NCBI GenBank assembly: GCA_907163345.1
Contig: CAJQUN010000406.1
Coordinates: 1-64,000 of the forward strand
DNA from: Haberlea rhodopensis
Taxonomy: Eukaryota; Streptophyta; Magnoliopsida; Lamiales; Gesneriaceae
Length of the DNA stretch: 64,000 nucleotides
Direction of reading: 5' to 3'
Made by a program: the position numbers and the translations under genes. Of the stretch, positions 1 to 10,468 are shown in pieces. The notes beneath the pieces are model-generated. The model saw nothing but the letters and a program-made list of their open reading frames with translations, did not search any database and had not been told where the DNA came from. Positions within the stretch are counted from its first letter, which is position 1, and every line of letters begins with the position of its first letter.

Positions 1-128
1 ATGATTATGATGATGTTATGATGATGATGTTTACGATGATGTTTACGATGATGATGTTTGCTGATGATTTTATGATGATGATGTTTACGATGATGATGAT
101 ATGATGATGGTTATGATGACGTATATGA
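1..128. repeat. ATG-rich microsatellite
   Basis: The segment is a run of TGATGATG units broken by TTTA or TTAC, with an imperfect 12-15 bp period. The same ATG block followed by the same minisatellite is found inside both LTRs of element B in reverse orientation (46970-47215 and 53760-54003). This stretch is therefore probably the interior of a B-type LTR rather than an independent satellite. The open frames across it are trivial codon runs and not genes. Confidence 0.85.
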
Positions 129-974
129 GAGTGGGTAAGAGCCCCTGTGGTAAGATGCCACACAATGTTTATGATATGGCAAACGCCATATGATTGGTAA
201 GATGCCCCTGTGGTAAGATGCCACACAGTGTTATTATATGGTAAGACGCCATATGATTGGGGTAATATGCCCATGTGGTAAGATGCACAACGATGATTAT
301 ATTATGGTAAGATGCCATATAATACAGGGTAAGATGCCCATATGGTAAGAGACCATACAATTTTTTATGTGGTAAGACGCCACAGGGTAAGATGCCCATA
401 TCGTAAGAGACCATACCATGTTATATGTGGTAAACGCCACAGGGTAAGATGCCCATATGGTAAGGACCATACAATGTATTATTTGGTAAGAACGCACAGG
501 GTAAGATGCCCTATGGTAGAGATCATACGATGTTATTATTTGTTAAGACGCCACAACATAAAAGGGTACGATTCCCCTATGGTAAGAGACCATACAATGT
601 TATTATGTGACGCCACAGGTAAGATGCCCATATTGTAAAGACCATACAATGTTATTATGTGGTAAGACGCCACAGGGTAGATGCCCATATGGAAGAGACC
701 ATACAATGTTATTATGTGGTAAGAGACACTCACAGGGTAAGATGCCCATATGGTAAGAACCATACAATGTTATTATGTGTACGACGCCACAAAGGTAAGA
801 TGCCCAGATGGACGGACCATACATGTTATTATGTGGTAAGACGCCACAGGTAAGATGCCCATAATGGTAAGAGCCATACAATGTTATTATGTGGTAAGGT
901 ACGCCACAGGGTAAGATGCACATTGTAAGAGACCATCAATGTTATTATGTGGTAAGACGGCACGGGGTAGATGC
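129..974. repeat. 59-bp minisatellite of triple hairpins (left arm)
   Basis: This is a degenerate tandem array with a 59-bp unit. Each unit holds three small inverted repeats separated by short linkers: GGG/CCC, TATGG/CCATA and TGTGG/CCACA. Each stem closes a seven-base loop of the type TAAGATG, TAAGAGA or TAAGACG. Many copies carry single-base losses, more than the same repeat at 10469-10600. The array is interrupted at 974/975 by element 1, whose target duplication GATGC is part of the repeat, and it continues at 10469. The array is embedded in what looks like a B-type LTR. Confidence 0.9.
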
Positions 975-1300
975 TGTGATGACCAGGGATTATAGGTGTT
1001 AATCCCGTAGTATTAATAATCCCTAAAGTGGTTTTACGTGGCGATTTGGGATTTAATCGAGGTGTTGGGCCTTCTGGGCTCGTTTATTTGGGCAGTTGGG
1101 ATCGTTGGATCCAGAGGTTGAGATTGTATTCACATTACGGTGTAAAACCTAAGAGTTGGGTTTTTGATGTGTCTCGGAATCTCGGGTGCTGTGAGCACCG
1201 GTAGAGGTTTTGGAGTTAGAGAGAGAGTTTTTGAAAACAGATGATTTTTAAGGAATCATGATGTATTTGTGGGGCTATTAATTTTTCGGGGTATTTTTGC

Positions 1301-1308
1301 TATAAATA
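1301..1308 (+). promoter_or_regulatory. TATA box of element 1 LTR
   Basis: TATAAATA lies about 330 bp into the LTR, followed 50-80 bp later by a CT-rich leader. The equivalent box occurs at 8149-8156 in the 3' LTR, at 13043-13050 in element 2 and as TATATATA at 22216-22223 in element 3. Conservation of the box and its spacing across otherwise diverged LTRs supports its being the Pol II promoter. The transcription start is not visible directly. Confidence 0.7.
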
Positions 1309-2218
1309 CCATTTGAACCCAAGATTTTAAGAAAAAATCATTTCAACCCCTTTTTTTCCTCTCTCCCCTCTCCCGCGCGCGCCCCCTTTTCCCGTCTGAC
1401 CCTGCCCCGCGCCAAAAGCGCTCCGCCCGCGCGCCGTCCGCCGCCGTTGGCGCGTTCGACCCCCGCCGCTTCGTCTCGACGAGGCGCTCCTTTCCCCTCT
1501 GCCAATTGGAAGTTTCGTCGCGTTTCTCGTTCGAATTTGGCTGGATGCGTCGATCCCCAAAAGTTAGGGTTCTTCGATTTTTCGTCCGATTTCTTCCGAT
1601 TTCGTTTGGTAACCTCCCTAACCCCTTTTTCCATCTTTGTGATGTGATTCCCTGCCATTGTGATTTATTGGCTCGAATGATTTCGATTTTCGTTGGCTTG
1701 GGTTCGATTTTTTGGTGGGTGCATGAAATGGGTTCGATTTTTGGGGGTTTTGAAGGGTTGTGGTGATTCTTGTTATGGATTGATTAATTCATGTTGTTGA
1801 CGACATTTAAATGCTGATTTGTTCGGATTGAAGAATTGGGATTCGAATTAGGGCTTTGGATTTCGAATTTGGGGGTTTGGCATGTGGGATGATTATTCAT
1901 GCTATGGATTGATTAATTGACATTTTAGATAGAATTATGTATTTAATTGGGTTCGAAATTGTGAGATTAAGGTTCGATTTTTGTAGGGCATTCTTGAACA
2001 AATTTCGATTGTCTCATTTATTTCCTTCCCTGCATGTACCCTACCCCGGGTCTTTAAGAGGATAATTGTCGTGTATTGACAATGTTGTGAGGGATATGGG
2101 TGTGCTTGAGCATAGGTTACATGTTCGTAAATAATTGTGAATTATTTATCGTGTTAGCACATCATTCCTCGGGGCATGGAACTCGAGCAAGGCTTGGCTC
2201 GGACTTCGGAGATTTAAG

Positions 2219-2233
2219 GTACGTGCGACGTAC
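2219..2233 (+). other. Conserved GTACGT hairpin of the LTRs
   Basis: GTACGT, a three-base loop GCG, then ACGTAC, preceded by AAG and followed by GAGCAT. The same arrangement recurs once in every sufficiently complete LTR of the window: 9074-9088, 13906-13920 (five-base stem), 23216-23230, 24958-24974, 31348-31364 and 40176-40191. On the reverse strand it is at 36816-36831, 43223-43239, 47255-47271, 54040-54056 and 61144-61160. The loop varies while the stem stays. The AAG/GTACGT start also matches a plant 5' splice site. Its function is unknown. Confidence 0.75.
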
Positions 2234-3617
2234 GAGCATTACTATATATATGTGAAATGCATAAGGTGTTTTGATTGCATTGAATGTTTTGCGTATGGTT
2301 ATATATACATGTTGATATAGCCAAGGAATGACCCAAATCTTGATATCGCCGCTTGTAGCGTGCGTGACACTAGAGTAGGATGACTCTTGCATGATATATG
2401 GGGTACTGGGTTTATATGACTATATTATGAGACATTTGAGATGTCTAGGTTTGTAGAATCATGCATTCTTCGTAAGACATTTGAGATGTCTAGGTTCGTA
2501 GAATCATGTATTCATTATGAGACATTTGAGATGTCTAGGTTTGTAGACTCATGTATTCATTATAAGACACTTGAGATGTCTAAGTATAATGAAGGATTGG
2601 TAAAATAAATGCTAAGGCATTTGAGCTATCTGTGATTGATAGCAAGGTTGTGAAATCAGTATTAGATATTGTGATATCTGTAATTGCATGTTTAATGAAT
2701 TTGTAATCACTATATGTTGATATTCGAGGATCAGGCATGCGATGTGTAAATCAATGTGTTGATTTACTGATTTATGAGATTTGATGAGTTTGATGTTGTG
2801 AGAACAGGGACAGTACACGGAATCCCGGATGAGGATGTTGCCATCCAGGGAGTATCATTTAAAATTCATTAGCATTTACCTTTGTTGTAAATTATGAATT
2901 TCATTATTATGATTATGGGATTTTGTGTATTGGTATGCTCACCCCGTTGGGGGCTGTCTCTGTTGGGACAGGTGGACAGGTACATCGATGGCTATGGAGC
3001 TGAGCTCGAGCTGTTGATTTGAGGTACTCCCAGGATCGTGGTACCAGGGCCTGATGGAGCACGGTATCGTATAGAGTACCTATATATATACACCTGAGGA
3101 TTTATACATATTCATATTCATGATGCTCGCATGTGAGCACGATTATACTTGTATATGGATTGTATATAAAGGCATGAGCCTTTCTCTCTTTCATTTAAGG
3201 TTGCATGCAATTAGGTTGAATTGCTAGAATGATATGAGAGTCATTGGTGTATTATGTGGGTGTTGGAACCCACTTTTGTTGACATATGTGTGGTGTCTTC
3301 CCTGGCTGGGAATCTACTTGTATTACTGCTTTCTGTTGAGTATTATGTGTTCCCTGGCCGGGAATTTTGTTATGTGTTGTACTCTGTTTTGGGATAGCTC
3401 TATTTATGGGGAGACTCTGCCCAAATTTTTGTAAAAGTTTACAATGTGAAAAGTGGCACCAAGGGGTTGGTAAAGGGCAAACATATGAGTCTTTTATTGA
3501 CAGGCAATGATTAAGTATCATCAGAGCTTCCCGATTGACATTTTATAGAAAGCATGTACCACACATAGTGGTTAATACACTAATCAAGGTTTTAAGGGCT
3601 TGGGGTCCTTACATTAG

Positions 3618-3629
3618 TGGTATCAGAGC
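3618..3629 (+). other. Primer-binding site (initiator tRNA-Met)
   Basis: TGGTATCAGAGC starts four bases after the LTR end. It is complementary to the 3' end of plant initiator methionine tRNA, the usual primer for minus-strand synthesis in plant Gypsy and Copia elements. Confidence 0.92.
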
Positions 3630-4029
3630 AGTGGTTGCTCATTGGGGCTGTTAAGGGCCTAGGAAGTTATTGATAGCACATATTTATGCATGATGGCATT
3701 AATGTTGTATGACATAACACATTGTTTATGTGCTCTTATGATATGAAAAGTGGTATTGCTAACCATTGTGGTTGCAGGAATCGTGTGGAACACGATAGGA
3801 TGACATTTATGGGGATGTCTGGCACTCCGTGTGTTATGTGCCAAGGAAGCTGGTTTTAAGAAAATCAGATAAAGGGATATTTCCGAGGTAACATGTATTT
3901 TACGTTGTCTTGTTGACACATGATGAATGCAAAGTGGTGCATTGAGGTTATGATATATGTTATTGTGCATTGTTTTGCATATGCATGTCTTGAGTCAAAG
4001 TTATCTTAGTAAGGATTTTAATGGCTTAT

Positions 4030-4182
4030 GCTAAAGTCCATATGAAGCGATGAAGAGTCCCGCTTATATGGAGTAGCAACGCTAAAGTCCATTGGAAGCG
4101 ATGAAGAGTTCCGCTTACATGGAGTAGCAACGCTAAAGTCCAGTGGAAGCGAGGAAGAATTCCGCTTTCCTGGAGTAGCAAG
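4030..4182 (+). repeat. 51-bp tandem repeat, three copies
   Basis: The unit begins GCTAAAGTCC and recurs at 4030, 4081 and 4132. Inside each unit, CGCT and AGCG (or GCG and CGC) face each other across 9-13 bases, so each copy can form alternating small hairpins. Differences between copies fall mainly in the loops. Confidence 0.8.
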
Positions 4183-4442
4183 AAGCATTAAAATGTACTA
4201 ATGATAAGGGCTCAGGATGAAATAAGGATTTAAGGAAAAAGAATGTCATGACATTGCATATCCATACATTCATATAATGCGTTTTTATTATGTATTGAAT
4301 GTTGATGCATAGCGTATATGGCTATTGTTGTTAACCCTGATGGTTGCAGGTTACAGGAAATATGGAGTATAAAAAGGAATGATGATTACACATTCCAGGA
4401 GTCCTGCTTATGACAGTGAGAATTTTTATACTTACGCTTGAC

Positions 4443-4668
4443 CGCTAAAAATGTGGAGCGGGCGGGGATGCTCGCTTGCACATGGAGGCGGGGTATTCCA
4501 TACGAAGCGAGGATGATATACCGCTTGTATGAAGAAGCTTATGCTTGTACCGCTAAAAATGTGGAGCGGGCAGGGATGCTCGCTTGCACATGGAGGCGGG
4601 GTATGCCATACGAAGCGAGGATGAGATACCGCTTGTATGAAGAAGCGAGGATGAGATGCCGCTTGTTA
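4443..4668 (+). repeat. 108-bp duplication with GCG/CGC hairpins
   Basis: The segment starting CGCTAAAAATGTGG at 4443 is repeated at 4551. It consists of short pairs such as CGCT/AGCG and CGCTT/AAGCG. Closely related blocks lie inside the C-type LTRs at 25150-25300 and 31545-31690 and, reversed, at 60830-60960. The frame through this block (from 4438) is an artefact of the repeat. Confidence 0.75.
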
Positions 4669-4743
4669 GGATGATGATTCATTCCTATGTGATGACACGG
4701 ATGATAGCGGTGATGTGTCCCGCTGTGTCGATTTATATTCATT

Positions 4744-5135
4744 TCTCTATGAGGACACGGTTTATAGCGACGGTTCATTCCGCTATATTTATTGGCGATG
4801 GTTCATTCCGCCAGGCGTATTTATAGCGACGGTTCATTCCGCTATATTGATTGGCGATGGTTCATTCCGCCAGGCGTATTTATAGCGACGGTTCATTCCG
4901 CTATATTTATTGGCGATGGTTCATTCCGCCAGGTGTATTTATAGCGACGGTTCATTCCGCTATATCTATTGGCGATGGTTCATTCCGCCAGGTGTATTGA
5001 TAGCGATGGTTCATTCCGCTATATTGATTGGCGATGGTTCATTCCGCCAGGAGTATTTATAGCGATGGTTCATTCCGCTATATCTATTGGCGATGGTTCA
5101 TTCCGCCAGGTGTATTGATAGCGATGCCTCTTTCC
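4744..5135 (+). repeat. 59-bp tandem array of paired GCG-type hairpins
   Basis: Six to seven units are seen; unit starts at 4816 and 4875 give the 59-bp period. Each unit has two hairpins with nearly the same loop, one closed by AGCG/CGCT and one by GGCG/CGCC, with ATGGTTCATTC or ACGGTTCATTC between the arms. The outermost pair alternates between A-T and G-C, a compensated difference. Element 3 carries the related 56-bp array in the corresponding place (18631-19165). Degenerate units continue to about 5300. Confidence 0.9.
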
Positions 5136-7806
5136 GCTACTATGTGGACGATGATTCATACTCAGGTGTATAGCGAGGTTTCATGCCACTTATTATATGA
5201 CGAGGTGTCAGGCCGTCGATTCTATAGCGAGGGATTTTGCCGCTATGTACTCAGCACAGGATTTTGCCGCCTTCGAGCGATGGGTGCTGATTACGCACTA
5301 TTATTGAGCGACGGAGACAGGTATGACGCTATATCACTAGCGATGAGGTATGAGATATTGCTATTTTATTAGCTTTATTGTAGCTGGCATGCGTTGATAT
5401 ACATGTTTTATTATGCCTATTTTACTAGCATGTTAGTGGATGACATACGCTGAGGTACATGTATCGTCACTAGTGGGCAATGTTTTAGATGCCATGAGTT
5501 GGCATGTGTCGTCACGGGATGACGATGACGATAGTGTAGGAGATGTCTTATTAGACATGCATCATCGTTACGATGATCGATGCGTTGAGTATACGTATTC
5601 AGTAGTATGCCTTGGGTGCCAGTACTGGGCACAAGGTGGTGTGTGCGACACCGATGGACGTGACCCATATACCGAGCGGGTTGCTCGAGGAATGGATGGA
5701 TGCGCTGTACATGTGATTGTACCGCAGCTTATGTTTGGGGGTAATCATTTTACGAGTGGTGATACCCTAGAAGTATGCTCGTTGGAATGGCTTTTGGCCA
5801 TGTGATTTGACGACAGGAGTAATCATGGAGGAAAGTACTCGCTTTCTGTCGATGTGACATGTGGTGGACATGGTCACACCACCCTTGAGGGTGTAGGATG
5901 GGTCCTAAGGGAGTAGGATCAGGTTATGTTAAGTACATAGGGACATTGGGTTGTCCAGGGTGTATCGGCATTGAGGAATGTTGGATAAAGACCCACTACT
6001 CTATTGAGTTTTTCTCCCATAGTATGTTATACCATGTGGAAACGTCCGTCTTATTGGTAGGTTTGAGGTAAACCTAAAGAGGCAGAGACTAGGTTGTCTG
6101 CCGCGTGTGTGTAGCACCATGATGGGCTTGCTAGAGCCGTTACACTGCTCGTTGGAACCAAGTTTGGCAAATCGTAAGGTGATACGATGAGGATTGTGGT
6201 GGACTCTAGTAGTCACCATGTCATTGAGGTTAAGGTTGTTCGTGCCTCGCTGAAACGTGTATACGTTTATGTTTGAATCTTGGAGACTTGTCTGGGACAG
6301 CTCAGGATGTTGGAGTACCAACAAGAGAGTCATCAGGTTGTTATTGACTCAATCTAAAGGAACCCGTGTATTGGGATACAATGGGTGTTATTGTATCCAG
6401 TTTTTCCGAACGATGGTTCGAGACTTGTGGATCTCGAGTTCGATGGCATTTCCCTTGCGAGGAAGGAGGTAGTATTATACCTATTTGGGAATCTTAAAAG
6501 ATTCGGTAAGTTGGTGCAAGTGGTGTTGATCTTGGGAATCACACCGTGTATTGTTAATCGTCGATTTTCATCCTCCACTGAGTAAGGAATGACTCAGAAT
6601 TGACGGTTGTGTTTGGGGCTTAGGGATATATGGTAGATACCCGAGCCGAGTGCATTGAGTATGCATGTGATGTCAGTGCTTAGGCAGGTATACCGGTGAG
6701 TATACGGATGCCAGTTATTGATTTCCTCTCTGTTAAGCATAGAGTTATGCTATTTTTGGATGGTTAAATCTCTGATGTGAGATATGGAACACCTTGAGAT
6801 TGGGAATCTCCATGGCACGATGATTATGAGGAATAATCGTGAAGTTAGTTGACTCCCTTGAGGAGGGATTTTCTTGTGAGGGTTAAGGTATTTCCCTTAT
6901 TGGTGTTTTCCTTCGAGTTATGCGACAGCCTTCCCAAGTTTGGATTGTTAAATCCGAGGATTTTCAAGGGATGGCAGGATTTCGGATTGGTTGAGTGTCG
7001 CTGACGACACAAGCGTTGCGGATGCAATGGGTTTATTGCATGCCCCTTAAGAAATGTAAACTCTGCGGAGTCTCGGTTGTTATTTATGATCAGAACGTGA
7101 TTCTTGGAACATCCGGAGGTGGACATCTTGTGAGATGTCTTTTGTTTGAATTTGTGGCCGTGAGTTGCCCAAATTAAGTTGCAATGAGGCGACTACTCCT
7201 TCGATGGAGGAAGTTTGAAAGTGGAAACCAGGTTTGGTATGTGTACACCGTAGTTGTACTAGTGTTTCCCTCGTAACGATGTATGTTAGACATCGAGAGT
7301 CTTGGTAAAGATGTCATTGGATGATATCTACGATAGAATCAAGAGCGATTCGAATCCTTGCAGTTTCAGTTGACTAACTGCTTTTGGACTGTTAGCGTTG
7401 AGTTGTGCTGACGCTCTTTGACGTTATGATGGATCTGGAAGTCTATTCCACTCCAGAGTTTGACACGAGGTCAACGTTCTTACGGTTGAGGTGTCATCGG
7501 GACGTGTTCGTACTGTTGTATTAGAACGAAGGATGACTGTCTGATCTACAGTCGTAAGTATCAGTTGTTTCGCAGTCATGAGGGACTGACTTTTGGGATG
7601 ACCCGCATCGAGGTACGTTTTACCTCTTGGGTGTTATGTTGGTTTTGGTATGTCGCTCTGTTTCAGAGATTAGATGAGAGGTAAGTATCCTCGCGTTTAT
7701 TAATACGATTCTGATATGGTCAGGAATCGATGTTATGGCTTCATGTTGTTGTGCAGCCTGGGTGTTACGTGATACACCAGTGCTAATTTCGAGGACGAAA
7801 TTCTTT

Positions 7807-7819
7807 TAGTGGGGGATAT
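7807..7819 (+). other. Polypurine tract of element 1
   Basis: A GTGGGGGATAT stretch lies directly before the 3' LTR and follows TTTCGAGGACGAAAT at about 7785. Near-identical sequences precede the 3' LTRs of element 2 (12681-12713) and element 3 (21878-21917), and similar ones precede those of the coding elements C and B. This ties the non-autonomous elements to the Tekay-type Gypsy group. Confidence 0.85.
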
Positions 7820-10468
7820 TGTGATGACCAGGGATTATAGGTGTTAATCCCGTAGTATTAATAATCCCTAAAGTGGTTTTACGTGGCGATTTGGGATTTA
7901 ATCGAGGTGTTGGGCCTTCTGGGCTCGTTTATTTGGGCAGTTGGGATCGTTGGATCCAGAGGTTGAGATTGTATTCACATTACGGTGTAAAACCTAAGAG
8001 TTGGGTTTTTGATGTGTCTCGGAATCTCGGGTGCTATGTGAGCACCGGTAGAGGGTTTTGGAGTTAGAGAGAGAGTTTTTGAAAACAGATGATTTTTAAG
8101 GAATCATGATGTATTTGTGGGGCTATTAATTTTTCGGGGTATTTTTGCTATAAATACCATTTGAACCCAAGATTTTAAGAAAAAAATCATTTCAACCCCT
8201 TTATTTTCCTCTCTCCCGCGCGCGCCCCCTTTTCCCGTCTGAACAGCTGCCGCGCGCAAAAGCGCTCCGCCCGCCGCCGTCCGGCCGCCGTTGGGCGCGT
8301 GCGACCCGCCGCCGGCTTCGTCTCGACGAGGCGCTCCTTTCCCCTCTGCCAATTGGAAGTTTCGTCGCGTTTCTCGTTCGAATTTGGCTGGAATGCGTCG
8401 ATCCCCAAAAGTTAGGGTTCTTCGATTTTTCGTCCGATTTCTTCCGATTTCGTTTGGGTAACCTTCCTAACCCCTTTTTCCATGCTTGTGATGTGATTCC
8501 CTGCCAAATTGTGATTTATTGGCTCGAATGATTTCGATTTTCGTTGGCTTGGGTTCGATTTTTTGGATGGGTGCATGAAATGGGTTCGATTTTGGGGGTT
8601 TTGGAAGGGTTGTGGTGATTCTTGTTATGGATTGATTAATTCATGTTGTTGACGCATTATAATGCTTGATTGTGTTCGGAATTGAAGAATTGGATTCGAA
8701 ATTAGGGCTTTGGATTTCGAATTTGGGGGTTTGGCATGTGGGATGATTATTCATGCTATGGATTGATTAATTGACATTTTAGATGAATTATGGTATTTAA
8801 TTGGGTTCGAAATTGTGAGATTAAGGTTCGATTTTTGTAGGGCATTCTTGAACAAATTTCGATTGTCTCATTTATTTCCTTCCCTGCATGTACCCTACCC
8901 CGGGTCTTTTAAGAGGATAATTGTCGTGTATTGACAATGTTGTGAGGGATATGGGTGTGCTTGAGCATAGGTTACATGTTCGTAAATAATTGTGAATTAT
9001 TTATCGTGTTAGCACATCATTCCTCGGGGCATGGAACTCGAGCAAGGCTTGGCTCGGACTTCGGAGATTTAAGGTACGTGCGACGTACGAGCATTACTAT
9101 ATATATGTGAAATGCATAAGGTGTTTTGATTGCATTGAATGTTTTGCGTATGGTTATATATACATGTTGATATAGCCAAGGAATGACCCAAATCTTGATA
9201 TCGCCGCTTGTAGCGTGCGTGACACTAGAGTAGGATGACTCTTGCATGATATATGGGGTACTGGGTTTATATGACTATATTATGAGACATTTGAGATGTC
9301 TAGGTTTGTAGAATCATGCATTCTTCGTAAGACATTTGAGATGTCTAGGTTCGTAGAATCATGTATTCATTATGAGACATTTGAGATGTCTAGGTTTGTA
9401 GACTCATGTATTCATTATAAGACACTTGAGATGTCTAAGTATAATGAAGGATTGGTAAAATAAATGCTAAGGCATTTGAGCTATCTGTGATTGATAGCAA
9501 GGTTGTGAAATCAGTATTAGATATTGTGATATCTGTAATTGCATGTTTAATGAATTTGTAATCACTATATGTTGATATTCGAGGATCAGGCATGCGATGT
9601 GTAAATCAATGTGTTGATTTACTGATTTATGAGATTTGATGAGTTTGATGTTGTGAGAACAGGGACAGTACACGGAATCCCGGATGAGGATGTTGCCATC
9701 CAGGGAGTATCATTTAAAATTCATTAGCATTTACCTTTGTTGTAAATTATGAATTTCATTATTATGATTATGGGATTTTGTGTATTGGTATGCTCACCCC
9801 GTTGGGGGCTGTCTCTGTTGGGACAGGTGGACAGGTACATCGATGGCTATGGAGCTGAGCTCGAGCTGTTGATTTGAGGTACTCCCAGGATCGTGGTACC
9901 AGGGCCTGATGGAGCACGGTATCGTATAGAGTACCTATATATATACACCTGAGGATTTATACATATTCATATTCATGATGCTCGCATGTGAGCACGATTA
10001 TACTTGTATATGGATTGTATATAAAGGCATGAGCCTTTCTCTCTTTCATTTAAGGTTGCATGCAATTAGGTTGAATTGCTAGAATGATATGAGAGTCATT
10101 GGTGTATTATGTGGGTGTTGGAACCCACTTTTGTTGACATATGTGTGGTGTCTTCCCTGGCTGGGAATCTACTTGTATTACTGCTTTCTGTTGAGTATTA
10201 TGTGTTCCCTGGCCGGGAATTTTGTTATGTGTTGTACTCTGTTTTGGGATAGCTCTATTTATGGGGAGACTCTGCCCAAATTTTTGTAAAAGTTTACAAT
10301 GTGAAAAGTGGCACCAAGGGGTTGGTAAAGGGCAAACATATGAGTCTTTTATTGACAGGCAATGATTAAGTATCATCAGAGCTTCCCGATTGACATTTTA
10401 TAGAAAGCATGTACCACACATAGTGGTTAATACACTAATCAAGGTTTTAAGGGCTTGGGGTCCTTACA
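7820..10468 (+). repeat. 3' LTR of element 1
   Basis: The 2649-bp LTR runs from TGTGATGACC to TCCTTACA and is followed by the target duplication GATGC and the resumed minisatellite. From about 8920 to 10468 I see no differences from 2063-3613. Before that the copies differ by many small indels. The TATA box is at 8149-8156 and the GACAT/ATGTC repeats begin at 9286. Confidence 0.93.

Larger units (their letters stand above)
975..3613 (+). repeat. 5' LTR of element 1
   Basis: The 2639-bp LTR starts TGTGATGACC and ends TCCTTACA. It contains a TATA box, a pyrimidine- and GC-rich stretch at about 1350-1460, a 45-bp tandem repeat at 2431-2580 whose core is the inverted repeat GACAT/ATGTC, and a conserved GTACGT/ACGTAC hairpin at 2219-2233. 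From about 2063 to the end it appears identical to the 3' LTR. The first 1.1 kb differs from the 3' LTR by many one- or two-base indels. Open frames here (for example 1327-1658) only reflect the GC-rich tract. Confidence 0.93.
3614..7819 (+). other. Non-coding internal domain of element 1
   Basis: No frame encodes a recognisable retroelement protein, and stops are frequent on both strands. The first 400 bases are a unique leader. Three kinds of tandem hairpin repeat follow (4030-5135). The rest (about 5150-7806) is a conserved sequence that recurs in element 2 (about 11500-12700) and in more diverged form in element 3 (about 19900-21900). That conserved part is rich in short inverted repeats, for example GAGATT/AATCTC at 6796-6810, GTGTCG/CGACAC at 6995-7010, TGCAAT/ATTGCA at 7023-7040, CAGTT/AACTG at 7367-7380, TTGAC/GTCAA at 7460-7474 and GACTGT/ACAGTC at 7535-7553. 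Conservation without coding potential suggests a role in RNA packaging or structure, which is inference. Confidence 0.8.
975..10468 (+). mobile_element. Element 1: complete non-autonomous LARD-like LTR retrotransposon
   Basis: Two direct LTRs (975-3613 and 7820-10468) flank a 4.2-kb internal region. The five bases GATGC precede the left LTR (970-974) and follow the right one (10469-10473), a perfect target-site duplication. The LTRs begin TGTGATGACC and end GGTCCTTACA. A primer-binding site follows the left LTR and a polypurine tract precedes the right one. The internal region has no recognisable gag, protease, reverse transcriptase or integrase. Long LTRs plus a long non-coding interior fit the LARD class (large retrotransposon derivatives), presumably mobilised by a Tekay-type Gypsy element, because the tract next to the 3' LTR resembles that of the coding elements B and C. 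The dependence on a helper is inferred. Confidence 0.93.

Noticed and set aside
342..923. Frames of 60-106 codons on both strands
   Set aside because: They arise from the 59-bp minisatellite, and unit length variation changes the frame between copies.
129..974. Regular short repeats that could suggest a CRISPR array
   Set aside because: Units are fully tandem with no unique spacers, no cas genes occur, and the context is a plant genome.
1327..1766. Overlapping Arg/Gly-rich frames on both strands, with relatives at 8104-8408 and 12959-13382
   Set aside because: They reflect the GC-rich leader of the LTR, shift frame between the two LTR copies, and show no conserved protein.
3618..3629. Possible tRNA genes at the TGGTATCAGAGC sites
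   Set aside because: Only the tRNA 3'-end complement is present, always directly after an LTR; no cloverleaf or A/B boxes are seen.
5028..5805. Two plus-strand frames of 114 and 121 codons in the element 1 interior
   Set aside because: The first is repeat-derived; the second is not maintained in the homologous region of element 3, so I do not call a gene.
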